A DNA stretch of 64,000 nt. Origin: DUQW01 sp050953825 (GTDB lineage: Bacteria > Bacillota_I > Bacilli_A > Acholeplasmatales > Acholeplasmataceae). The stretch covers positions 186,001 to 250,000 of the forward strand of contig JBMNNF010000010.1 of NCBI GenBank assembly GCA_050953825.1. Direction: 5' to 3'. The notes under the pieces were generated by a model. It did not search any database and was not told the DNA's origin. It saw nothing but the letters and a program-made list of their open reading frames with translations. This document shows positions 15,357 through 24,900 of this stretch, one piece after another; position 1 is the stretch's first letter, and every line of letters starts with the position of its first letter. A program made the translations under genes and the position numbers.

Positions 15357-16730
15357 ATGAAAAAAGTTAAAGTATCAATCATTGACAATAAAACTTTAAA
15401 ATTAGAAGAAGATGCCGTTAAGGGAAGTATCATTGATTTAAATGAAATCATGGAAATTGATACGAGCTTGATTTTAAAATCGATTGAAGCGGGAAAGGAT
15501 CATGTTTATAATGAAAAACTGAAAGTTGCCCTTCAAGAACGAGAAGCGATTTTAAAATCTAAAGCCGAGGTAGTTGTTTTAAGTTATCAAAATAGCATTG
15601 AAAAACTAGAAAAAGAATTAGTTGATTTAGAAACTAAATTAAATACTCAAAAATCTTTAGAGTTATCTAACTTAAAAAATCAACTAAATCAAGAATTAAA
15701 TGATTTAAAAGCCAAAAATCAAGTTTTTAATAGCCAACTAAATGAACAAGCGAGAGTGATTAAATTAGAGGCTGAAAATCAATTTAAAGATGAAATTAAT
15801 CATTTAAAAAATGCTAATGAAACTTTAAAACGAGAACTTGACTCACAAAAAGAGTTATTAAAGGTTAATTATGAATCTAAGTTAGTTCAAGAACAGTTAA
15901 AATTAACCGAAACTTTTAATGAAGAAAAAGATAAACTTAATGAAGAAATTTCAATGCATGTCGCTGAAGTGAATAAGTTAAGACTATCTAAAGATTTATT
16001 AAATGTAAAAATGTTAGGTGAAAACTTAGAGAAATGGTGTGAACATGAATTTTTATCAAGTGCGTTAAACTTGCTGCCAAATGTTTCATTTGATAAAGAT
16101 ACTAAAGAAGGTAATAAAGCTGACTTTATTTTTAGAGTTTATTTAGCTGGCGCTGAACACACGCCATATAATGAATTAGCATCAGTTACTTTAGAAATGA
16201 AATCTGAATCAACAGTGGCGAAAACTAAAACTAAAAATAAAGATCATTTTGATAAGCTAGAAGAAGATAGAGCGAGAAATAATACAACTTACTCATTACT
16301 AGTTAGTGAATTAGAGTGGGACGTTTCCAATGATACTCCAATGAGAAAAGTGACTGAACATAATAATATGTATTTAGTTAGACCGCAATACATGACAATC
16401 TTTTTAAATATCGTTTATGCATTTGCCATGCAGTATCATGAAGAATTAACTAAACGCAATGAAGAGTTAGAAAAGTTTAAAGATCGTGATGAAATAATGA
16501 AAGAATTTGAAGAAATGAAGTCATCAATTCTTGATCATTCGTTAAGACATATCCAAACTAAATTAAATGAGATTGTTAGAGAAACTGAAGCAATTGAAAA
16601 AGCTAATAACAATATTAAAGAAGCTTTAAGAATTGTTTTAGAAACACATATTAACACAGTTATTAACAAAATTACTAATTTTGAAATTAATCGAATCATT
16701 AAACAAGTTGATTCATATGAAAAAATATAA
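15357..16730 (+). CDS. DUF2130 domain coiled-coil protein
   Basis: 457 residues. Residues about 55-225 are a long charged coiled coil. Residues 225-370 are the DUF2130 domain, with MLGENLEKWCEHEFLS, KEGNKADFIFRVY, VTLEMKSE and NKDHFDKLEEDRARNN, features reminiscent of a restriction-endonuclease-like fold. A second coiled coil ends the protein. Members are widespread in bacteria and lack a firm function. It begins after GGGGGG and is followed by a terminator, so it is monocistronic. Confidence 0.85.
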   Translation: MKKVKVSIIDNKTLKLEEDAVKGSIIDLNEIMEIDTSLILKSIEAGKDHVYNEKLKVALQEREAILKSKAEVVVLSYQNSIEKLEKELVDLETKLNTQKSLELSNLKNQLNQELNDLKAKNQVFNSQLNEQARVIKLEAENQFKDEINHLKNANETLKRELDSQKELLKVNYESKLVQEQLKLTETFNEEKDKLNEEISMHVAEVNKLRLSKDLLNVKMLGENLEKWCEHEFLSSALNLLPNVSFDKDTKEGNKADFIFRVYLAGAEHTPYNELASVTLEMKSESTVAKTKTKNKDHFDKLEEDRARNNTTYSLLVSELEWDVSNDTPMRKVTEHNNMYLVRPQYMTIFLNIVYAFAMQYHEELTKRNEELEKFKDRDEIMKEFEEMKSSILDHSLRHIQTKLNEIVRETEAIEKANNNIKEALRIVLETHINTVINKITNFEINRIIKQVDSYEKI

Positions 16731-16734
16731 GAAA

Positions 16735-16761
16735 GATGCTACTTAAGGGTAGCATTTTTTT
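16735..16761 (+). terminator. Terminator after the DUF2130 gene
   Basis: ATGCTAC and GTAGCAT form a stem followed by T7. Confidence 0.85.
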
Positions 16762-16817
16762 AAAAAATACTAATGGTTAATTGCAACCGTTTTCATTATG
16801 ATTTTATCATAATGTGG

Positions 16818-16872
16818 TTGTCTTTACCTTGGAGATATGATAATATAGGCTTGGTAAATGTAAGCGTTTACT
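16818..16872 (+). promoter_or_regulatory. CcpA-type promoter of the large lipoprotein gene, now cut off by an IS
   Basis: TTGTCT (16818-16823), 17 nt, and TGA-TAATAT (hexamer 16841-16846) form a promoter. TGTAAGCGTTTACT at 16859-16872 matches the cre consensus for CcpA almost perfectly and lies just downstream of the start point, where bound CcpA would block transcription. A ribosome binding site (AAAGGAG) and ATGAAAAACATTAAAAATTT follow. The same start recurs at 18911, on the far side of the IS, where the intact gene continues. Confidence 0.82.
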
Positions 16873-16891
16873 AGTTTTCTGTGAAAGGAGA

Positions 16892-16918
16892 TTTATTATG
16901 AAAAACATTAAAAATTTC
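16892..16918 (+). repeat. Left target-site duplication of the IS (26-27 bp)
   Basis: The sequence from TTTATTATG to AAAAATTTC is repeated exactly at 18905-18931. It covers the original start codon and first codons of the lipoprotein gene. The last C may belong to the IS end instead. Long duplications of this kind are known for IS1634-type elements. Confidence 0.88.
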
Positions 16919-17044
16919 CTGACTTTTGTAAATATTTTAATAATAAAGGCACTTTTAAGCTTTACTAAGCCCAGAGGTGCCTTTTCATCTTCTTGCGAAT
17001 TAAAAGTTGTTAAAATAATTTTTTTATCTCTTCGTTATTTTTAG
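16898..17044 (+). pseudogene. Severed 5' end of the lipoprotein gene running into the IS
   Basis: ATG plus the first codons of the lipoprotein (MKNIKNF), then 41 codons of IS sequence ending in TAG. This is what the original CcpA-regulated promoter and ribosome binding site now express, if anything. Confidence 0.65.
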
Positions 17045-18716
17045 TAAATTGGTTTAATTTTATACCATAATATTGACTAATTAACGTTAAATTTTCATCG
17101 ATATAAAGTAATAAATATTTGTTGTTGGAGATTTTTACAGCTTGATATTTTCTTAAAGAGTCGACTAGTGATGTTAGTGATATTTTCTTTTTTAATTTTT
17201 TAACTTCAATTACTCTTAATAAAAATAATGTTACCATACAAATTAAAAAGTGTCCTCTAATTGATTCCATTTTAGAGTGATATACGGGTCTTGTCTCTAA
17301 GGTTGTTTTTAAGACTCTGAAAGAATCTTCAATTTGCCATAAAGCTTTGTAGGCATCTACCACTTCAAGTGGTGGTGCCTTTATTTCACTTGTTACGAAT
17401 AAGTTAAATCCATCTAGTTCACTATCAATATCTACTTTTTCATAGTCAATAAACCGTTCGGTATCAACTTTTAACTCTTGGCCATCTTTATCATATGATA
17501 TCTCTTTTATAAATTTAGAAGTATGACCAAATAATTCTCTTTTATATCCGGAAGGAGTCTCTACCTTCTTTTCTAATTTTGTTAGGGCGACATCTCGCTC
17601 ATATTTAGTCTTTTGAGCGTAGTCTCTTGACCAATAAGCTATCTGAAGTTGTGGGATTTCAACTTTTACTTTTTTACCGTCTTTATTAGTGACTGTTAGA
17701 GTATCAAAATAGTCGACTCTAGATTTATATTTAGCCATTAAGTTTCCTTCTTTATCCAATATTTCTTCATATCCTTTAGGGTCAATAATCCAATCTTTTA
17801 TTTCCTTTTTCGCTCCACGAACGGTTTCTGAGAAAATATAACCATCTCCATCTAAATAAGTTTTAGCTATGTTTTCACTTGAGTTTAAACCTTTATCTGC
17901 TATTCTAATTACTTTACCTTTAATGTTGTGCTTTTCTTTCATTTGGCCAATTACTTCATTATAGAAAGGATATTCTGATTCGTTTCCTGGATATATTTTA
18001 TAATCAATTGGAATTTTATCTTCATCTAATAATAAAGCTAGTCCAATGATCGGTGAATTAGTATTTGACTTGCATGGTCCTTTTTGCATATAATCATGTG
18101 GCTTATCTATTTCAAAGAAGAAGTTTGTACAGTCAAAATACACTTTCTTTGTATTGGTCCTATATCTTTTACCATACTCACTTCTTATGTATTCAAAGAT
18201 GGCTGTATCGGCATTATTACTCCCCAATGCTTCAATCGCGTCATACATTTGAGCTTTAGAAAAATCATAATTGTGATAAAGTGAATTATACATCGATTCA
18301 TACGATTCAAGTTTAGAATTAGGATTTAATGCACGCGAATATACTAATAATTCAAAAACGTTAGATAAAGAATATCTAGCGTTTTTCCTAGACATATAAA
18401 TGGTTGCGTCAACCAATTCTTTAAGTTGTAACTCATTATATAACCTTTTTAAAGGAAAATATCCAAGATGAATTAATTTCTTTTTATCTGTAGGTATCGG
18501 ATCTAAAACTGAATTTTTCCTTCTTTCATTTTCCTCTTTAATCCAATTTTGAAAATATCCAATTGGATCAACATATTCTTTTTCTAAATTATCTAGATAT
18601 CCTAAAGATTTAAATGTTTTTTGTCTAACATTTTTAATTTTCGGATCATAAACAGAGTCAACAATTGATAAATATACCCTTCCATATTGAGGGGTCTTTT
18701 TTAGATATAAAGCCAT
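17010..18716 (-). CDS. IS1634-family DDE transposase
   Basis: 568 residues, the usual length of the family. It begins MALYLKKTPQYGRVYLSIVD. Catalytic candidates: first D in VYFDCTNFFF, second D in VIRIADKGLN, and E in YKALWQIEDSFRVLK, which fits the IS4-type YREK spacing (Y-2-R-3-E-6-K) with L at the R position. The frame is unbroken. The ribosome binding site AGGTGG lies 4 nt before the ATG. Confidence 0.95.
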   Translation of the reverse strand: MALYLKKTPQYGRVYLSIVDSVYDPKIKNVRQKTFKSLGYLDNLEKEYVDPIGYFQNWIKEENERRKNSVLDPIPTDKKKLIHLGYFPLKRLYNELQLKELVDATIYMSRKNARYSLSNVFELLVYSRALNPNSKLESYESMYNSLYHNYDFSKAQMYDAIEALGSNNADTAIFEYIRSEYGKRYRTNTKKVYFDCTNFFFEIDKPHDYMQKGPCKSNTNSPIIGLALLLDEDKIPIDYKIYPGNESEYPFYNEVIGQMKEKHNIKGKVIRIADKGLNSSENIAKTYLDGDGYIFSETVRGAKKEIKDWIIDPKGYEEILDKEGNLMAKYKSRVDYFDTLTVTNKDGKKVKVEIPQLQIAYWSRDYAQKTKYERDVALTKLEKKVETPSGYKRELFGHTSKFIKEISYDKDGQELKVDTERFIDYEKVDIDSELDGFNLFVTSEIKAPPLEVVDAYKALWQIEDSFRVLKTTLETRPVYHSKMESIRGHFLICMVTLFLLRVIEVKKLKKKISLTSLVDSLRKYQAVKISNNKYLLLYIDENLTLISQYYGIKLNQFTKNNEEIKKLF

Positions 18717-18755
18717 CTTTCCACCTCTTTGTTATCAAATTACTTCTATATTTAT

Positions 18756-18784
18756 ATTATATCATAATTCGCAATAATACGCAA
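18756..18784 (-). promoter_or_regulatory. Transposase promoter
   Basis: On the minus strand TTGCGT (18779-18784), 17-nt spacer, TATAAT (18756-18761). A second TTGCGT on the plus strand at 18883-18888 points outward but has no well-placed -10 before the lipoprotein start. Confidence 0.65.
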
Positions 18785-18904
18785 GGGAAATGATAAAAAT
18801 AAAATTTTACATTTGACAAATAAAAAAGGCTTTATAAAGCCCCAAAGTAGAAATTAGAATAAAATTAATTAAAAAATATTTCTTGCGTATTTACAAAAGA
18901 CGGG

Positions 18905-18931
18905 TTTATTATGAAAAACATTAAAAATTTC
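18905..18931 (+). repeat. Right target-site duplication of the IS
   Basis: Exact copy of 16892-16918. In this copy the ATG is preceded by IS sequence ending GACGGG instead of the original AAAGGAG. Confidence 0.88.
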
Positions 18932-21900
18932 TTACTTATGCTATTGATAACACTATCTTTATTTGTTGGATTATCGGCATGTAAAAAGAAAGTAGAAATT
19001 AGTTTTGATCAAGAATCAATTACAATTAAAGAGGGATTTAAACAAAATGTCCCATTAAATTTAAAAGGAGTTAGCTTCGATTCAGCTGATCTTAAGGTTG
19101 AATCAAGTGATTCTGATGTGTTTACCGTGAGAATTATTGATGGATTTGTTGAGGTAAACACCTTATCAGAAGGAAGTGCAACGTTAAGTGTCCTTTATAA
19201 AGGAGAGGTGCTGGCCACAATTGTGGTCAATGTCACGCCACAACCTGTTGAACCAGTTCAAGCGCTATCAATTGAAACAAATAGTGTATCAATTGAAGCT
19301 GGCAAGACTAAAAATGTCGAAATTATATTAACGAATATTGAAGCTACAGATCCTAACTTAAAAATTACTACTAGTAATCAAGCGGTTGCTACAGCTGTGA
19401 TTCAAAATGACCAACTTGTCATTACCGCAGTAGCTGAAGGAACTGCTACAATTACAGTTAAACATGGTAGTTTACAAGATACTGTGGCGGTTACGGTAAC
19501 TGCCGCTGAAGTTGTTGATCCAGATACTGAAGTTTTGGTTAAGTTTGTTGTTGACGTTCCAGTTGGAACTTTTGGTGATGTTTATGTAGTAACTAACCTC
19601 AACAATTTTAACTATGAAGAAGGAATTAAGTTAACAGTTAATGATCAAGGAAAATATGTCGGAGAAAAATCAATTGAAATTGGTTTTGAACTGAAATATA
19701 AATATGTCAATGGTAAATCATCAGACAATGTTGAAAAAGATGCTGAAGGTCAAGATATTCAAGCGAGAACCGTAACTGTTGCTAAAGGTATGGCTATAAT
19801 TAACGATACTGTAGCGTTATGGGGTGGCGGTACGGTTACACCTGAAGATGTAACTATAAGTTTTGTTTTAACTGCTACTGATGAAGTACCAGCTAATGCA
19901 TCAGTTTATATGATTGGAGTATTCCCAGGATTAGAGTGGCCAGGCGAAGGGGTTGAACCAACTCTGCTAACTCATCAATGGAATAATTTTACTGATGAAT
20001 ATAAGATGACCAAAGGTAATGATGGTAAATATCGACTTGATATTACAGCACCAGTTGACTATGAATTGAAATATAAATATGTTTATGTCTTAAGTGATGT
20101 TAAACATTGGGAAAAAGATCGTGATACCGATGATAATAATAGACATTATCTCGTTTCTGAGACTTCCACTCAACAAGATGAAGTAACTGAATGGATAGTA
20201 CCAGTACCAGTCGTGCCAGTTACGGTTACATTTGAGGTCACAGTTCCTGTAGAAACGACCGGTGATGTTTATATTGCGGGTGAAATGACTAATTGGAAAG
20301 ATAATGCAGTTAAAATGACAAGTGCAGGCGACAATAAATTTACTGCGACATTCGAATTAAATTCAGGCACAAATTATGAATATAAATATACGATGGGAAT
20401 TCCATGGACTAACGCCGAAGCTAATGCTGAAGGAGGATATCGACCTAATCGTAAATTAGAAGTCACTGAAGAAACTACTAAAGTTACAGACACGGTTTTA
20501 AGATGGGAAGGTATAGCTCCAGGCGATCCAGAAGATACGGTAGAAGTTACTTTCAAAGTTAATGTTCCGCAAGAAACAGTTGGTAGTGTGGTAATGATGC
20601 ACAATCAAAATGGCTGGAAAGCCGAAGGGGCATACACATTGACAGTTAATGATGATAACATTCATGAAATTAAAGTTTCATTACCAGTAGGTACTAACTT
20701 TGAATACAAATATGTTTTAGATTTCAATTGGGAAAAAGAAGAAATTCAAGCTAATGGAACTAAAGTAGAAAATAGAACATTAGTCATTGCCGCCGATCAC
20801 CTATTACAAGAAGATACAGTAGCCAGATGGAAAGGAATCGAGGCACCTGGAACTGAAACGAGATTAGTTAAATTCCAAGTTACAGTACCAGCAGAAACAC
20901 CAAGTGATGCCTCAATCTACATTGCTGGAACAATGACTAATTGGGGAACTTCACCAGAAAAGATGACAAAAGTTTCTAATACACTATACCAAAAAGAATT
21001 AACACTGAATATTGATGAAGAGTATTCATATAAATATACTTTAGGTCTACCTTGGGATGGTGTGGAACAACAACCTGATGGAAGTGATTTATTAGATAAT
21101 CGTAAATTAACCGTTCTAGCTGATTTATCATTAGTAGAAAATACAGTTTATCGTTGGAAAGGTTTAGAACCAACTTCTCCACCAGCAACAGTATTAATTA
21201 AATTCCAAGTGACAGTACCAGCTGATACACCAGCTGATTCGGGTGTATATTTAGCAGGCACTATGACTAATTGGGAAAATAACCCAGTAAAATTGAACAA
21301 AGTTTCAGACACATTATACGAAAAAGAACTAACATTAAATGTTGGTCAAGCGTATCATTATAAATATTCTTTAGGCTTACCTTGGGCTGGAGTTGAGTTA
21401 AAAGCTGATGGAGGTAATGTAGACAATCGTCTATATACAGTTACAGTAGCAGTAACTGTAGAAGATACGGTTGCTAAATGGACAGTACCTGAAGAGCCAG
21501 AAGATATTACAGTAACATTTAATTTAACCGTACCAGAAGCGATTCCAGAAGGAGCGTCAATTTATATGATTGGTGTGTTCCCAGGCTTAACTTATGCTGA
21601 ATCACCAACTGAACCAACCCACCAATGGAATAACTTTACTGATACTTATAAGATGGTCAAGCAAGCTGACGGCACATATAAACTTGATATAGTAGTCGCA
21701 GCTGAATATGGAACTACTTATGAAATGAAATATAAATATATGCTAGTTTTAGCTGATGAAAGTAAGGTATGGGAAACTAGAGAGAATGACCGTACTCACA
21801 CTGCTGCAGCAACTGCTAGTGTTGATAATTCAGTCACCGGATGGAATTTCCCTGTAGAGCCAGAAGATATAACAGTAACATTTAACTTAACCGTACCAGA

Positions 21901-24900
21901 AGCGATTCCAGAAGGCGCATCAATTTATATGATTGGGGTGTTCCCAGGCTTAACTTTTGCTGAACCACCAACTGAACCAACCCACCAATGGAATAACTTT
22001 ACTGATACTTATAAGATGGTCAAACAAGCTGACGGCACATATAAACTTGATATAGTAGTCGCAGCTGAATATGGAACTACTTATGAAATGAAATATAAAT
22101 ATATGCTAGTTTTAGCTGATGAAAGTAAGGTATGGGAAACTAGAGAAACTAACCGTACTCACACTGCTGCAGCAACTGCTAGTGTTGATAATTCAGTCAC
22201 CGGATGGAATTTCTCTGTAGAGCCAGAAGATATAACAGTAACATTTAATTTAACCGTACCAGAAGCGATTCCAGAAGGAGCGTCAATTTATATGATTGGT
22301 GTGTTCCCAGGCTTAACTTTTGCTGAACCACCAACTGAACCAACCCACCAATGGAATAACTTTACTGATACTTATAAGATGGTCAAACAAGCTGACGGCA
22401 CATATAAACTTGACATATTAGTCGCAGCTGAATATGGAACCACTTATGAAATGAAATATAAATATATGCTAGTTTTAGCTGATGAAAGTAAGGTATGGGA
22501 AACTAGAGAAACTAACCGTACTCACATCGCTGCAGCAACTGCTAGTGTTGATAATTCAGTCACTGGATGGAATTATCCAGCAGAAGATATTACTTTAAAC
22601 TTTATTTTAACAGTACCAGAAACTACACCAGAAGATGCGGTAATCTATATGATTGGTGTATTCCCAGGGTTAGAACCGGTTGATCCTCCAACCGAACCAA
22701 CTCATCAATGGAACAACTATACAGATACTTATAAGATGGCTAAGCAAGCCAACGGCACATATAAGCTTGATATAGTAGTCGCAGCTGAATATGGAACTAA
22801 TTATGAATTGAAGTATAAATATGTTTATACAACAGATGGTGGCGAAACATATATCTGGGAAGCTGACAGAGAAACTGAAGATCATAACAGACATTATGTA
22901 GCGGCAGCAAGCGGTGATGTTAATGAAGAAGTGACAACATGGATTTTACCAGCAGAAGATATTACAGTAACATTTAATTTAACCGTGCCAGAAGCGATTC
23001 CAGAAGGTGCATCAATTTATATGATTGGTGTGTTCCCAGGTTTAACTTTTGCGGAACCACCAACTGAACCAACCCACCAATGGAATAACTTTACTGATAC
23101 TTATAAGATGGCTAAGCAATTAGACGGTAAGTATAAATTAGATGTAGTAGTCGCAGCTGAATATGGTACAAATTTTGAAATGAAATATAAATATGTCTTA
23201 GTATTAGCTGATAATAGTAAGATTTGGGAAACTAGAGAAACTAACCGTACTCACATCGCTGCAGCAACTGCTAGTGTTGATAATTCAGTCACTGGATGGA
23301 ACTATCCAGCAGAAGATATAACAGTAACATTTAACTTAACCGTACCAGAAGCGATTCCAGAAGGCGCATCAATTTATATGATTGGTGTGTTCCCAGGCTT
23401 AACTTTTGCTGAACCACCAACTGAACCAACCCACCAATGGAATAACTTTACTGATACTTATAAGATGGTCAAACAAGCCGACGACACATATAAGCTTGAC
23501 ATAGTAGTTGCAGCTGAATATGGTACAAATTTTGAAATGAAATATAAATATGTATTAGTCCTAGCTGATAATAGTAAGATTTGGGAAACTAGAGAAACTA
23601 ACCGTAATCACATCGCTACAGCAACTATTAGTATTGATGATTCAGTAACTGGATGGGAGTTTCCAATTGTGATTACATTCTCAGCATCAGCTAATATTCC
23701 AGAAGGTGCTCTACTTTATGTTATTGGTGAATTCCCTGGATTAAAACCACACCCAGTTGATCCAGATGATCCAACAGCTTATTATTGGAACAACTATACT
23801 GATACTTATAAGATGACCAAGGGTGCTGATAATAAATATACAGTCTCAATTATTGCTGATAAAAACTTTCATATGAGATATCGATACTCTTATGTACATA
23901 ATGGTGAAAGAATTGAAGAAATGACTAGTGAAAACTTACTCCCTTTAAGAGAACATACAGTAACTGCAACCACAACGCTTAATGATACAGTAACTAACTG
24001 GAATGTACCAGAAGAAGTAACTATTACCTTCAATGCGACACTTTCAGCAGGAATTCCAGGCGATGCTAAAGTTTATGTTATTGGTGTCTTCCCAGGATTA
24101 GAACCTGCAGATCCACCAACCGCACCAACACATCAGTGGAATAACTTTACTAATGATTACAAGATGACCAAAGGTGATGGTAATTTATATACTCTAGTGA
24201 AGACAATGCCAATTTATCCAGCAACAGGATATACAATCTTGTATAAGTACGTATATACGGTTAATGATATTGATTATTATTGGGAAACTTATGATGGTAA
24301 TCGTCATCACCACGCTGTAGGAAATAAGACACTTAATGATACAGTCACTGGATGGCAAGAACCACCACAAAAATTTGATATTACCTTTAATGTTACAGTT
24401 CCAGAAGATCTTCCAGCTGATTCTCAAGTTTATCTAATTGGAGTGTTCCCAGGATTAATCCATGCTAATCCACCTACTGAACCAACGCATCAATGGAATA
24501 ACTTTACTGATGACTATAAGATGATTAAGGGTGCAGGTAATACTTATTCAATTGTTAAATCAATACCAGAAAACTATCAAGTGAAATATAAATATGTTTT
24601 AGTCTATGGTACTAATAAGAAGGCTTGGGAAGAAGGTCCAGACCGTGAACATACGGTAACTAAAGCGGAAACTAAAAATGATACAGTTAATTCTTTTGGT
24701 AATTTAGGTGGCCTTGAAGTTGATTTGACTTTCTCAATAACTGCTCCTGCAGGAACCAATGAGATTTATATAAGTGCTGACTTTATGGGATGGGGAATTT
24801 ATGAAGAAGCCAAACTAACATATAATAGCGTTACTGAAAAATTCGAAGGAACATTCCAATTTGGAGTCAATAGTGTAATTGAATATAAATATATTTGTGG

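Larger units (their letters stand above)
16918..18904 (-). mobile_element. IS1634-like (IS4-superfamily) insertion sequence
   Basis: About 1.99 kb, with imperfect terminal inverted repeats: left CCTGACTTTTGTAAATA, and right (complement) CCCGTCTTTTGTAAATA, matching at 15 of 17. It carries one full-length transposase on the minus strand and a bidirectional hairpin near the left end (AAAGGCAC...GTGCCTTTT, about 16946-16985). It is flanked by an exact 26-27 bp duplication. It looks intact and recent. Confidence 0.9.

Noticed and set aside
18883..18912. Outward hybrid promoter from the IS end driving the lipoprotein
   Set aside because: TTGCGT with TATTAT at 18907 would start transcription after the ATG, so it cannot make a normal mRNA for the full gene.
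21500..23664. CRISPR-like or non-coding tandem repeat
   Set aside because: The repeats are in frame and encode protein modules of about 120 residues.
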